Of a stretch of 64,000 nucleotides of DNA, positions 16,170-25,135 are shown piece after piece (position 1 is the first letter of the stretch; each line of letters starts with the position of its first letter). This stretch comes from Allobosea sp. LC85 (GTDB lineage Bacteria; Pseudomonadota; Alphaproteobacteria; Rhizobiales; Beijerinckiaceae). A program made the position numbers and the translations under genes. The stretch lies in assembly GCF_000735605.1 (NCBI RefSeq), contig NZ_JPKG01000019.1:159941-223940 (forward strand). The letters are read 5' to 3'. Below the pieces are notes generated by a model. The model saw nothing but the letters and a program-made list of their open reading frames with translations, had not been told where the DNA came from and made no database searches.

Positions 16170-17648
16170 ATGCTGGCCTTTCGCCGACAGACTGTTTCAC
16201 GCCCCGTGGCGCGACTGGGCGCCCTGCTCCTGCCCGCCCTGCTGCTTTCCGGCTGCTTCGGCGACCAGAGCGTCCTGCCCCCGCAACCGGCCGATGGCGA
16301 GCTCGCCCCGCGGCTGAGCACCTTCCAGCGCGCTTCGGACCGCGAGCATTTGCGGCTGCTGGCCGCCTTCGGCGGCGAGTACCGCGCACCGAACGCCCGG
16401 GCACAGCTCAACGAAGTCGTCGCCCGGCTCGTCAAGGCCGGCGAGGGGCAGATCGGCAGCTACGAGATCACCATCCTGAACTCGCCGGCGGTGAACGCGT
16501 TTGCCCTGCCGAACGGCCGGCTCTACGTCACGCGTGGGCTGCTGGCGCTCGCCAACGACACCAGCGAAATCGCTTCAGTGCTTGCACACGAGATCGCCCA
16601 CGTCACCGCCCGTCACGCCGTCGAACGGGCTGAGGCCGAAGCCGAATCCGCGCTTGTCACGCAAGTCGTGACCCAGGTGCTCAACGATCCCGCCGCCGGT
16701 GCCTCCGTTCAGGCAGGCTCCAAGCTCTCCCTCGCCCGTTTTTCGCGGCAGCAGGAGCTGATTGCCGACCAGATCAGCGTCCGCAACATCGCGCGCGCCG
16801 GCTACGATCCCTATGGAGCCGGCCGCTTCCTGGCCGCACTCGGCCGCAATACCAGCTTCCGCAACAGCGGCCAGGGCCAGAGCGGCAGCGAGAAACGGCT
16901 CGATATTCTCTCCAGTCATCCCTCGACCCCGGAGCGCGTCGCTGCTGTCACCGCGTCCGCCCGTCAGATCGGTGCACCGGGGCTTGGCGAGCGCGACGCG
17001 GCCCGCTGGCTCGCCGCGATCGACGGTATCGCCTATGGCGACGACCCCAGCGATGGCGTGGTGCGAGGCCGGCGCTATCTCAACAGCACGTTGCGCATCA
17101 CCTTCGCCGCCCCCGACGGGTTCGACCTCGAGGCGGCGCGCGACATGGTCATTGGTGTCAGCGGTAACGGCGCCCAGGCGCTGCGTTTCGATTCGGTCAC
17201 GCTCAAGCCCGGCCAGACGCTCGAATCCTATGTCGCCTCCGGCTGGATCGACGGGGTCGAGACCGGTCCCGTCGAGAAGCTCGACCTTGACGGCCAGCCC
17301 GCGGTCCTCGCCAGCGGCAAGGGGACCGACTGGACCTTCAGGCTCGCCGCCATCCAGGCCGGCAACCGCGTGTATCGCTTCATCCTGGCGGCGCGCGGCA
17401 GCAGCGATCCGGAGCGCCCGATGCGCGCCGTGCTCGACAGCTTCCGGATCCTGACACCAGCGGAGGCACAGGCCACGAAGCCGCTGCAATTGCGGATCGT
17501 CAGCCCCTCCGAAGGCGACACGCCGGCGACGCTTGCCGGCCGCATGGCGACACAGGAGCGCGCGTTCGACCTCTTCCTGCTGCTGAACGGGCTCGATCGC
17601 AACAGCAAGCTGACGCCCGGCCAGCGCTACAAGATCGTTGCCGAATAG
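16170..17648 (+). CDS. M48-family metallopeptidase lipoprotein (BepA/YfgC-like)
   Basis: The 492-residue protein has a lipoprotein signal with lipobox LSGC near residue 30. The zinc site HEIAHVTARH lies near residues 142-151, with a downstream ELIADQ supplying the glutamate ligand. A C-terminal region with GDTPATLAGRM and LNGLDRNSKLTPGQRYKIV resembles a LysM-type module. Such periplasmic proteases handle misassembled outer-membrane proteins. It lies 4 bases after the SNase-like gene. Confidence 0.88.
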   Translation: MLAFRRQTVSRPVARLGALLLPALLLSGCFGDQSVLPPQPADGELAPRLSTFQRASDREHLRLLAAFGGEYRAPNARAQLNEVVARLVKAGEGQIGSYEITILNSPAVNAFALPNGRLYVTRGLLALANDTSEIASVLAHEIAHVTARHAVERAEAEAESALVTQVVTQVLNDPAAGASVQAGSKLSLARFSRQQELIADQISVRNIARAGYDPYGAGRFLAALGRNTSFRNSGQGQSGSEKRLDILSSHPSTPERVAAVTASARQIGAPGLGERDAARWLAAIDGIAYGDDPSDGVVRGRRYLNSTLRITFAAPDGFDLEAARDMVIGVSGNGAQALRFDSVTLKPGQTLESYVASGWIDGVETGPVEKLDLDGQPAVLASGKGTDWTFRLAAIQAGNRVYRFILAARGSSDPERPMRAVLDSFRILTPAEAQATKPLQLRIVSPSEGDTPATLAGRMATQERAFDLFLLLNGLDRNSKLTPGQRYKIVAE

Positions 17649-17778
17649 AGGCTGCCCGCGCGCGGCGACTGCCGCTGGCCTCGCCCGATCTCGCCAAGGT
17701 CTCGCAGATCAAGAGCCGCCTGCTGATCCACCAGGCCGCAACCCACCTTTCGGGCCGATGATCTGACCTTCTGTGTTT

Positions 17779-17826
17779 GCATCGGCTTTGCCCCGAAAAC
17801 CGCAATCCACTTTTCGGGCCCGATGC
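17779..17826. repeat. REP-like palindromic element, copy 1
   Basis: GCATCG (17779-17784) pairs with CGATGC (17821-17826), and inside these CCGAAAA faces TTTTCGG around ACCGCAATCCAC. A near-identical element lies at 23513-23556, preceded by the same GATGATCT and TGTGTT words. A partial half-copy is visible at 17735-17760. It sits between the convergent M48 and carD genes. Confidence 0.7.
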
Positions 17827-17839
17827 TTTTTTAGCCAAG

Positions 17840-17866
17840 AAAAAACCCGGCGGTTGCCCGCCGGGT
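17840..17866 (-). terminator. Rho-independent terminator of carD
   Basis: On the minus strand the arms CCCGGCGG (17865-17858) and CCGCCGGG (17853-17846) flank a 4-base GCAA loop and are followed by six T residues. It lies 29 bases after the carD stop. Confidence 0.85.
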
Positions 17867-17894
17867 CGATTGGCATCATGCCGGAAGAAACGCC

Positions 17895-18497
17895 TCAGGC
17901 GGCTTCTTCCTGCAGATCGTCATTATCGCTTTCGAGATCGGCATCAGCCGGATCGACCTCGGTGCCCTTGGCCGCGCGACGCGGCGATTTGGCGAGCTGG
18001 CCCTCGATCTTCTTCAGCGCTTCAGTCTCGGTCACGTCGTCGACGACCGCAATCTCGCGGGTCATGCGGTCAACCGCGGCCTCGTAGAGCTGGCGCTCGG
18101 AATAGGATTGCTCAGGCTGAGCCTCGGAACGGTAGAGATCGCGGACGACCTCGGCGATCGCGACGAGATCGCCCGAATTGATCTTCGCCTCATATTCCTG
18201 GGCGCGGCGCGACCACATGGTGCGCTTGATCCGGGCGCGGCCGGTCAACGTGGTCAGCGCCTTGCTGACGATATCGGTATCGGCAAGCTTCCGCAGGCCG
18301 ACGCTTATAGCCTTGGCGGTGGGAACACGCAGCGTCATCTTGTCCTTGGCAAAGCTGACGACGAAGAGTTCGAGTTTGAAGCCGGCAACCTCCTGCTCCT
18401 CGATCGCCGTGATCTGGCCGACGCCATGGGACGGGTAGACGACGAACTCGCCCGTCTTGAAACCCTGGCGCACAACAGCTTTCTTCGCAGTGGACAT
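17895..18497 (-). CDS. carD: CarD-family transcriptional regulator
   Basis: CarD binds RNA polymerase beta and stabilises open complexes. The 200-residue protein has the N-terminal Tudor-like RNAP-interacting domain (FKTGEFVVYPSHGVGQITAI at residues 13-32), the helical DNA-contacting domain (VRDLYRSE near residue 122), and an acidic tail ending DNDDLQEEAA. The open frame continues upstream to 18572, but MSTAKK at 18497 is the family start. It is followed by a clear terminator. Confidence 0.9.
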   Translation of the reverse strand: MSTAKKAVVRQGFKTGEFVVYPSHGVGQITAIEEQEVAGFKLELFVVSFAKDKMTLRVPTAKAISVGLRKLADTDIVSKALTTLTGRARIKRTMWSRRAQEYEAKINSGDLVAIAEVVRDLYRSEAQPEQSYSERQLYEAAVDRMTREIAVVDDVTETEALKKIEGQLAKSPRRAAKGTEVDPADADLESDNDDLQEEAA

Positions 18498-18886
18498 GCC
18501 GTTACGACTCCTGACGGGACCGCTTGAGACGGCCCACGATGATACGTCCCCGGCCGGAATGACCGGAGACACTCTGCCTGATGCATTGCAATCCCGACCG
18601 AGCGGTCACGGACCCGCAGCCTCACGCTCCCTCAGCCGATTGCTACTTGGCCACCGAGCACGGAAATCACCCCGCTCCGGCCTTCTGCCGGAAGCACTGG
18701 GCATTCCGTATCTATGGGGGCGCCCCGTTTATGAATCCTCGCAGGGGCAGGCGGAACCAATTCGACTGCGTGGAAAGGTGTATCACAAAAAACACGCCGA
18801 ATCAAAGGTAAACGCCGATTAACACCGGAACTGCATGTCGCAGCGCCGGTGTGCTCAACGATCAGCCGCGTCCCCGTGGGTGAAAT
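18498..18886. other. Intergenic region upstream of carD
   Basis: These 389 bases separate the carD start from the fdxA stop, both leftward genes, and presumably hold the carD promoter. I see no convincing gene; small open frames here have no recognisable product and no good ribosome sites. No clear -35/-10 pair was identified. Confidence 0.5.
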
Positions 18887-19225
18887 TCAGTCGCCTTCGC
18901 CGGGGTTGGGCGAGAAATGCTCTTCGAGCTTTCCGGCCACGCCATCGAATTCCTTGGCGTCTGCCGGCGGCTCTTTCTTCTGGGTGAGATTCGGCCAGCT
19001 CGACGCATATTTCGAGTTGAGCTGCAGCCAGCTCTCAAGGCCAGGTTCGGTATCCGGCTTGATCGCCTCGGCCGGACATTCGGGTTCGCAGACGCCGCAA
19101 TCGATGCACTCGTCGGGATGGATGACGAGCATGTTCTCGCCTTCGTAGAAACAGTCGACAGGACAGACCTCGACGCAGTCCATGTACTTGCACTTGATGC
19201 AGTTTTCGGTGACCACATAGGTCAT
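18887..19225 (-). CDS. fdxA: Ferredoxin FdxA (7Fe type)
   Basis: The 112-residue protein has the two cluster-binding regions of a 3Fe-4S/4Fe-4S ferredoxin: [17 protein letters not shown] at residues 9-25 and [12 protein letters not shown] at 40-51. The family's C-terminal extension follows (WPNLTQKK). It transfers electrons in the cytoplasm. It lies between carD and the S4-domain protein, an order common in the Hyphomicrobiales. Confidence 0.92.
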   Translation of the reverse strand: MTYVVTENCIKCKYMDCVEVCPVDCFYEGENMLVIHPDECIDCGVCEPECPAEAIKPDTEPGLESWLQLNSKYASSWPNLTQKKEPPADAKEFDGVAGKLEEHFSPNPGEGD

Positions 19226-19402
19226 GTCGCCAGTCCTTCCCGGTCCATCCTACCGGATCATAAAGACCCGGAAGGCGGGTGTTTCAAGGTCGATATCCGG
19301 GCTGCGGCAGAAAGAAAAATCTCTTCCGGCCAGCTCCGGAAGGAAACTCCTCCCGAAGCGCCCAAGCCTGCCCAGGCAGGCCTATCGAACCGCTCCCGCG
19401 CT

Positions 19403-19714
19403 CTATCCGCTCGGATCGTCCTCCGCAAGCGGCGCGTCGCCGCGCATGCTCTCACCCAGGCGCTCGTAGAGCAGTTGCGCTTCCTCAAAGGGACCGCGCC
19501 GGCTGCCCAGAGCGATCAGCCGCACCACTACGGTCTCATGCGCCAGCGCCAGGGTCAGCACGTCGCCGAGCTTGAGGCCGAGCGCCGCATTCGCGGCGCG
19601 CCGCCCATTCACGCGGACATGGCCGTCATCCACCAGGCGCACAGCGACCGAGCGCGTCTTGGCGAAACGCGCGAACCAGAGCCACTTGTCGAGACGCTGG
19701 CGATCTTCCCGCAA
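19403..19714 (-). CDS. S4-domain RNA-binding protein (Hsp15-like)
   Basis: The 103-residue protein has an S4 fold at residues 5-55 (RLDKWLWFARFAKTRSVA and VRVNGRRA), matching Hsp15-type proteins that bind stalled 50S subunits carrying nascent chains. The C-terminus (RRGPFEEAQLLYE) is also typical. It lies 60 bases after the helicase stop and is probably in the same transcript. Confidence 0.85.
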   Translation of the reverse strand: MREDRQRLDKWLWFARFAKTRSVAVRLVDDGHVRVNGRRAANAALGLKLGDVLTLALAHETVVVRLIALGSRRGPFEEAQLLYERLGESMRGDAPLAEDDPSG

Positions 19715-19730
19715 GGACAGCCTTTCCGCT

Positions 19731-19781
19731 CAGCCCCAGGTCAGTTTCAGGCCCGGGTCAGTTTCAGCCCCAGGTCAGTTC
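19731..19781. repeat. 17-base tandem repeat spanning the helicase stop codon
   Basis: Three head-to-tail 17-base units lie at 19731-19747 (CAGCCCCAGGTCAGTTT), 19748-19764 (two changes) and 19765-19781 (last base changed). Each includes a minus-strand TGA, and the helicase stop (19777-19775) is in the third unit. Because 17 is not a multiple of 3, the repeated TGAs fall in different frames. Confidence 0.85.
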
Positions 19782-22700
19782 TTGCGCCCGCCGCCCTCGA
19801 GCTGGGCCTTGAGCGCCGCGAGCTTCGCAAAGGGCGAATCCGGATCAGGCTCGCGGTCGGCCGGGCGCGGCTTTGAAACCTGCTGGAAGCGCTCGGTACC
19901 CCGTTCCTCGCGGCGCGGGCCACCGGGGCGCCCATCGCGCTTGAAGTCCGGCCTCGGGCCACGTCCTTGTTCGGGACGGCCGTTGCGCTGTGGCCGGCCA
20001 CCGCGCTTCTGATCGCCCTCGCGCGGCTGTGCATCCTGCCGGGCAGCATCGCCTTCAGCCGCATTGGCGGCAGCCGGGCGGCCACGATCGCCATGGCGGC
20101 GACGCTCGTCAGGCCGGCCGTCACGGTTCGGTCGTTCACCACGCCCGGCGCCAGGCTGACGCTCGCCCTGAGCACCGTCGCGACGACCGCGTCCGGCATG
20201 CTCCGGCCTGCGCCCACCCTGGTGGCGATGCGGCCGCCAGATCTCGATTTCCTGCACCTCGGCCACAGCAACGACGTCAGCCGCAGCCTCGCCGGCAGAA
20301 GCCTCATCCGCAGAAGCCTCTTCGGTAGGAGCCCGCAGGGCAGACATCAAATCGGCGGGCACCGGATGCGTGGATTGCTCCAGCTCGGTCTCGGTCGCGA
20401 TCGGGGCGTCTGCCGTTTCAGGCGCAGCGGCCTCGGACGAGACGGCCTCGACGGCCTCGGCGTCAGCGCCTGCCTCGACGTCAGAGACAGCCGCTGGCTC
20501 CTCGACAGCACTGGCGCCGGCTTCATCGGCCACGATCGCCGGCCCAGCCTCGTGTCCAGCCGGAACGTCCATTGTTTCCGCCGCCGGCGCCTCGGCGGCC
20601 GGAGCTGTCACCGCGACCGGCGGCTGCGCCAGCGGCACGGTGATCGCGGGTCCCGGACGCTTGGCCGAGACATAGCCGAGCGAGCGCAGGATCGAGGCGA
20701 AATCCTCGCCCGCGCAACCGACCAGGGAGGTCATGGCACCGGTGACGACAAAACCGTCCTGATCGGCCGCGCCGGCGGGCGGCTGGCCCTGGGTCAGGCC
20801 CGGGCGATAGGCGATGGCTGGCCGGATCAGGTCAGCAAGCCGCTCGAGGATATCGACGCGCACGGCGCGCTCGCCGCAGACGCGATAGCCGGCGGCTCGG
20901 TAAAGGCCCTTCGGAACCGCCTTGTCGACGGCAAAGGATGTCCGGCCGGAGGCCGCGAGATGGGCGATATCGTCGAGGCCGGACGTATCGGGCCCACCAT
21001 GCTTCAGCGCCCAGAGCTGGGCTGCCAGCGCACGCGGCGCCGGTTTGAGCAGGGCGGGGACGTAAAGATGAAAGGCTCCGAAGCGGATGCCGAGCTGACG
21101 AAGTGCCGCGCGGCCCTCCTGATCCAGCGTCTTCATCTCCTCGCCGACCTTGGCGCGCTCCAGCACACCGAGCGACTCCCCGGCCTGATAGGCGATGCCG
21201 CGCGCGATACCGGTGACATTCTCGGCATTCTCGAGCAGTTGCAGCGCACCAAGCAGGCGGGTGATGTGGTTTTTCAACCAGAGAGTGAGGCGCGTATCGA
21301 CCTGCTCGCGCGCCGGCCCGGTCAGGTGCTCCTCGACCAGCAAACGTAGGCGCGGCTCCAGAACCTTGTCGCCGGCGACAAGCCGCGCGACTGGTTCACC
21401 GATCCAGCGCACCAGCCCGTCATGCGAAAGCACGAAGGCATCATCAGCCGCGAGCACGACACGCGCGGCGCGCGCCTCGATCTCGCTGGCAAGCGCCTTC
21501 ATCGCGGCCATGTTCAAGGCCTTCGCCTCGGGCCCGCCGGCCTTGGGATCCGCCGTGAAGCGAAATCCCTGAAGCATCCCGACATGCTGTCCCTCGACGA
21601 GCACGTCGCCCGTCGTGGTGACCTCAGCCTCCAACATTGCATTCTCCCGCAAACGACGCATCAGCACGCTCGTGCGCCGATCGACGAAACGGCTGGCTAG
21701 CCGCTCGTGCAAAGCGTCCGACAGTTTGTCCTCTACAAGACGCGCCACCCCCTGCCAATGCTCTGGATCAGGTAACCAGTCCGGACGGTTTGCGACATAG
21801 GTCCAAGTCCGGACCTGCGCAATGCGGGCGGAGAGCGTGTCGATCTCGCCATCGGTCCGGTCGAGCGCATCGAGTTGGGCGCGATACCAGTCCGGATCGA
21901 GCCGTCCGTGACGCATCAGTCGGAGGTACAGCGTGGTGGCCAGATCAGCATGCTGCATCGGCGCGATCTTGCGATAATCCGGCAGGCCGCACACCTCCCA
22001 GAGGCGCTCGACCGCTGCACGGCCCTGCGCCAACGGCCTGACATCGGCATCGCGGGCCAGAACCTCCAGCGTGGTCATGTCCTCTGCGATCAGCGCACGG
22101 GTCAGCCCCGGCTCCGTTGGCTGGACGTTCAGGCTGGCAATCAGCCCGTCGACCGAGCGCAGGTCGAGATCGGAGTTGCGCCATTGCAACTGCCGCACCG
22201 ATTCGAAACGGTGATTCTCGATCGCCTCGACCAGTTCGGCGTCAAAGGGCGGGCAACGTCCGCTCGTGCCAAAGGTGCCGTCGCGCAGATGGCGGCCGGC
22301 GCGCCCGGCGACCTGGCCGAACTCCGCGGGGTTCAGCTTGCGGAAATGATGGCCGTCGAATTTCCGGTCCGACGCGAAGGCGATGTGATCGACATCGAGA
22401 TTGAGACCCATGCCGATCGCATCGGTCGCGACGAGATAATCGACGTCGCCCGACTGGTAGATATCAACCTGGGCATTGCGCGTGCGCGGCGAGAGTGCCC
22501 CGAGTACGACGGCGGCCCCGCCCTTCTGCCGACGGATCAACTCGGCTATCGCATAAACCTCCTCGACCGAGAAGGCGACGATCGCGCTGCGTCGTGGCAG
22601 GCGGGTGATCTTCTTGTCGCCGGCAAATGTGAGCTGCGACAGGCGCGGACGCGTGACGACGTTCACGCCGGGAATGAGCTGCTCGATCAGCGGCTTCATG

Positions 22701-23110
22701 GTGCCCGCGCCGATCAGCATCGTCTCGGCCCGGCCGCGCCGGTTCAGCAGGCGGTCGGTAAAGACATGACCGCGGTCGAGATCGGCGGCGAGCTGGATCT
22801 CGTCAATCGCGACGAAATCGACCGCGAGATCGCGCGGCATAGCCTCCACGGTGCAGACCCAGAAGCGGGGCCGCTCCGGCTTGATCTTTTCCTCGCCAGT
22901 GACCAGCGCCACTGCCTCGGGGCCGACCTTCTCAACCACGCGGCCATAGACCTCGCGCGCCAGCAGGCGCAGCGGCAGGCCGATCATTCCGGTCGGGTGC
23001 GCCACCATCCGCTCGATCGCCAGATGCGTCTTGCCGGTATTGGTGGGTCCGAGAACCGCTGTGACGCCCTGCGCACGAACCGAGGGCGGAAGAGAGCGTG
23101 CTGAAATCAA
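19775..23110 (-). CDS. SUV3-like superfamily 2 RNA/DNA helicase with long basic C-terminal tail
   Basis: From the TTG at 23110 the protein has 1111 residues. The frame is open to a TTG at 23227, but the added residues look non-coding. The motifs are GPTNTGKT (P-loop, about residue 20), DEIQ (motif II, the SUV3/Ski2-like variant), TDAIGMGLNLD (motif V) and QVAGRAGR (motif VI). The C-terminal ~330 residues are low complexity: first Ala/Glu-rich, then Arg/Gly/Gln-rich with repeated GRP/RGR-type words, ending AALKAQLEGGGRKN. Mitochondrial SUV3 partners RNA-decay enzymes. The bacterial role is less clear, and the RGG-like tail suggests RNA binding. Confidence 0.88.
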   Translation of the reverse strand: MISARSLPPSVRAQGVTAVLGPTNTGKTHLAIERMVAHPTGMIGLPLRLLAREVYGRVVEKVGPEAVALVTGEEKIKPERPRFWVCTVEAMPRDLAVDFVAIDEIQLAADLDRGHVFTDRLLNRRGRAETMLIGAGTMKPLIEQLIPGVNVVTRPRLSQLTFAGDKKITRLPRRSAIVAFSVEEVYAIAELIRRQKGGAAVVLGALSPRTRNAQVDIYQSGDVDYLVATDAIGMGLNLDVDHIAFASDRKFDGHHFRKLNPAEFGQVAGRAGRHLRDGTFGTSGRCPPFDAELVEAIENHRFESVRQLQWRNSDLDLRSVDGLIASLNVQPTEPGLTRALIAEDMTTLEVLARDADVRPLAQGRAAVERLWEVCGLPDYRKIAPMQHADLATTLYLRLMRHGRLDPDWYRAQLDALDRTDGEIDTLSARIAQVRTWTYVANRPDWLPDPEHWQGVARLVEDKLSDALHERLASRFVDRRTSVLMRRLRENAMLEAEVTTTGDVLVEGQHVGMLQGFRFTADPKAGGPEAKALNMAAMKALASEIEARAARVVLAADDAFVLSHDGLVRWIGEPVARLVAGDKVLEPRLRLLVEEHLTGPAREQVDTRLTLWLKNHITRLLGALQLLENAENVTGIARGIAYQAGESLGVLERAKVGEEMKTLDQEGRAALRQLGIRFGAFHLYVPALLKPAPRALAAQLWALKHGGPDTSGLDDIAHLAASGRTSFAVDKAVPKGLYRAAGYRVCGERAVRVDILERLADLIRPAIAYRPGLTQGQPPAGAADQDGFVVTGAMTSLVGCAGEDFASILRSLGYVSAKRPGPAITVPLAQPPVAVTAPAAEAPAAETMDVPAGHEAGPAIVADEAGASAVEEPAAVSDVEAGADAEAVEAVSSEAAAPETADAPIATETELEQSTHPVPADLMSALRAPTEEASADEASAGEAAADVVAVAEVQEIEIWRPHRHQGGRRPEHAGRGRRDGAQGERQPGAGRGERPNRDGRPDERRRHGDRGRPAAANAAEGDAARQDAQPREGDQKRGGRPQRNGRPEQGRGPRPDFKRDGRPGGPRREERGTERFQQVSKPRPADREPDPDSPFAKLAALKAQLEGGGRKN

Positions 23111-23512
23111 GACGCGACCGATCGTATCTTTTTGGCCCTTGCCGGCAGCAGGCTGAGGAAAGCGTCCTACCCTGGCACAAGCTGGAGCGCCGAAATTAAG
23201 TTGCAGAACGAGCCCTGAACGAAGCAAGCCCGAATCGCTGACTCCGGCAGAATCAGGATTCGTTCACGGCAAGATATCGCTGGGACGGCCGCACGCACCA
23301 CCATATCTGGAATCGTGACACGGGCTTGATCCACTCTCTTTCATGACAAGCGAAAACGGCCGGGCGCCGGTAGTTCTCCGCGTTATTTATGTAGCGGTCA
23401 CGGCGAAACGAGGGGTCACCGCGTGATTTCAGCTCGCGGAACGACGTGGATCGGCGTGAACCACCGCCACAGCGGGAGCAGCGGGAACGGATGATCTAAG
23501 CTTTTTGTGTTC

Positions 23513-23556
23513 GCATCGCTTTTCCGAAGACCGCAATCCGCTTTTCGGGCCGATGC
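23513..23556. repeat. REP-like palindromic element, copy 2
   Basis: GCATCG (23513-23518) pairs with CGATGC (23551-23556) around CCGAA...TTCGG, matching copy 1 at 17779-17826. The rest of the 480-base gap 23111-23590 shows no gene. It must carry the helicase promoter, which I could not place. Confidence 0.7.
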
Positions 23557-23590
23557 TTTAGCTTGCCCGTCGCATGCGCGACGGAACGGC

Positions 23591-24424
23591 TCAGTTCTGC
23601 CGGGCAGCCGTGGTGGTCGTCGGATCGACCCTGAAGCTCGACGCCTCGATCACCGCCGTGCCGATCATGGTCTTCACCGAGATTCGGATCGGCACCATCA
23701 CATTGGTGCCGTTGACAGGAGCGAGCCAGGTGTTGATCTCGCGATTCTCGGTCATGAACTTGGTGCTGGGCCGCAGGGCCCGGTGACCCGCGATCGGCAC
23801 ATAGCGCGCCTGGCAGATCGTGACCGGGCCGCTATAGCCCTCGAGCTTCACCTGGCGCGAACCGGAATAGCTCAGCTTGATGTCGTAGCGCGCAGCGCCG
23901 TCGAAGATCGGCAGCGTCCGGTTGCAGGCGGCACCGTTGCCGCCCTTGCCCTCCACCGGCATCAGGAAGGCACTGATCGGATCGACCACATTGCGCTTGT
24001 GGCTCTCGTTGAGCGGCACGCGATCGGGCTTGTCGTCGATCGGCGGCGCAATATCCACGGCCTGCACCGTGCCGCCGTCGAGGGCCATGCGCACGGTGCG
24101 GCTCTCGCTGGAGTTCGCCGAGGAAACCGCGAAGGTTGCAGGCGACAGGCGCCCGCCATGGAGGTTGCCGGTTGCCGCACCCGAACCGCGCCCGCCCGTG
24201 AAACTGCCGACGAGCCCCGTCATCTTGGCCACGATATCGAGCTTGTAGCTGCTGCTGTCGATGCCGCCCCTGAGATGGGCGGTGCCGAGCGACAGGCCGA
24301 GCAGGGAGACATCATATTTGGCCTCCAACGAGGCCGCCGCCGCTGACGACCCTCCGAAGCCGGAGGCCAGGGCCAGCGCAGCGAGACCAAGTCCGGCCAG
24401 GGACGACGCGATGGCGGGCTTCAT
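23591..24424 (-). CDS. Exported DUF3108 domain protein
   Basis: The 277-residue protein starts at the ATG at 24422-24424, preceded by GGAGGAG. A signal peptide runs to about residue 30 (ends SSAAAA), and a predicted beta-rich periplasmic domain follows (ASLEAKYDVSLLGLSLGTAHL), the beginning of DUF3108. Its molecular function is unknown. The frame continues upstream to 24556 but lacks a comparable ribosome site. It is divergent from rpmB across 277 bases. Confidence 0.75.
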   Translation of the reverse strand: MKPAIASSLAGLGLAALALASGFGGSSAAAASLEAKYDVSLLGLSLGTAHLRGGIDSSSYKLDIVAKMTGLVGSFTGGRGSGAATGNLHGGRLSPATFAVSSANSSESRTVRMALDGGTVQAVDIAPPIDDKPDRVPLNESHKRNVVDPISAFLMPVEGKGGNGAACNRTLPIFDGAARYDIKLSYSGSRQVKLEGYSGPVTICQARYVPIAGHRALRPSTKFMTENREINTWLAPVNGTNVMVPIRISVKTMIGTAVIEASSFRVDPTTTTAARQN

Positions 24425-24578
24425 CCAACTCCTCCGGACGGGCATGCTTCGCACCGGCATGCACTGCGAATCGGTCCGAATCGTGACCCCTTTTGCCGAA
24501 TTTGGCGAGTGGCAATGCCGCCACGCCGCAGCGGCCCCGATCATGCTCCCGATCATGCCATGGAATCTGTCGCGGTCC

Positions 24579-24607
24579 TTGACGCCGCAGCCGGGCTTGG
24601 CTATAGA
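24579..24607 (+). promoter_or_regulatory. Sigma-70-type promoter for rpmB
   Basis: TTGACG (24579-24584) and TATAGA (24602-24607) are separated by exactly 17 bases. Transcription would start near 24614 and leave a leader of about 88 bases before the rpmB ATG. Confidence 0.7.
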
Positions 24608-24701
24608 CCCGCGACTTCAATTTGACTTCCGGTGCTCGCGGGCCGGCACGTCGCGTGTCGGCATTTTTGTTTGAGACAACCGGTTCCAAGGGAATGATAT
24701 C

Positions 24702-24989
24702 ATGGCTCGCCGTTGCGAACTGACCGGGAAAGCCACCCTCACCGGGCACCTCGTCAGCCACTCGAACCGCAAGACGAAGACCGTCTTCCGGCCGAACCTC
24801 GTCAATGTCACGCTCCGTTCGGACGCGCTTGGCCGCTCCGTGCGCCTGCGGGTCTCGGCGAACGCCCTGCGTACGGTCGATCACCGTGGCGGTCTTGACG
24901 CCTTCCTGGCCAAGGCGCCGGCTGGTGACCTCTCGACCGGCGCGCTCACGCTGAAGCGTGACATCGAGAAGAAGCTCGCTGCCAACTGA
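24702..24989 (+). CDS. rpmB: 50S ribosomal protein L28
   Basis: The 95-residue protein begins [20 protein letters not shown], contains [11 protein letters not shown] and [13 protein letters not shown], and matches alphaproteobacterial L28 in length and motif order. It is a component of the large ribosomal subunit. It is flanked by a strong promoter upstream and a terminator downstream and so appears monocistronic. Confidence 0.95.
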   Translation: MARRCELTGKATLTGHLVSHSNRKTKTVFRPNLVNVTLRSDALGRSVRLRVSANALRTVDHRGGLDAFLAKAPAGDLSTGALTLKRDIEKKLAAN

Positions 24990-25017
24990 GCGCGCGTTTC
25001 CTTCGCGGAATGAATGA

Positions 25018-25040
25018 AGCGGCCGAAAGGCCGCTTTTTT
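25018..25040 (+). terminator. Rho-independent terminator of rpmB
   Basis: AGCGGCC (25018-25024) and GGCCGCT (25029-25035) flank a GAAA loop, followed by a run of T to 25040. It lies 28 bases after the rpmB stop. Confidence 0.9.
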
Positions 25041-25135
25041 CGTTTGGATAGCGCGTCTCCCGCCATGGCCGGCCCGGCGCCGTGCTTCAAACCCTGGACT
25101 CGCAGCAAGGGCGAGCATGGCCTCTCGCAATCCCT

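Noticed and set aside
18457..18822. A 121-codon plus-strand frame between carD and fdxA
   Set aside because: It overlaps the 5' end of carD, has no ribosome site and no recognisable protein features.
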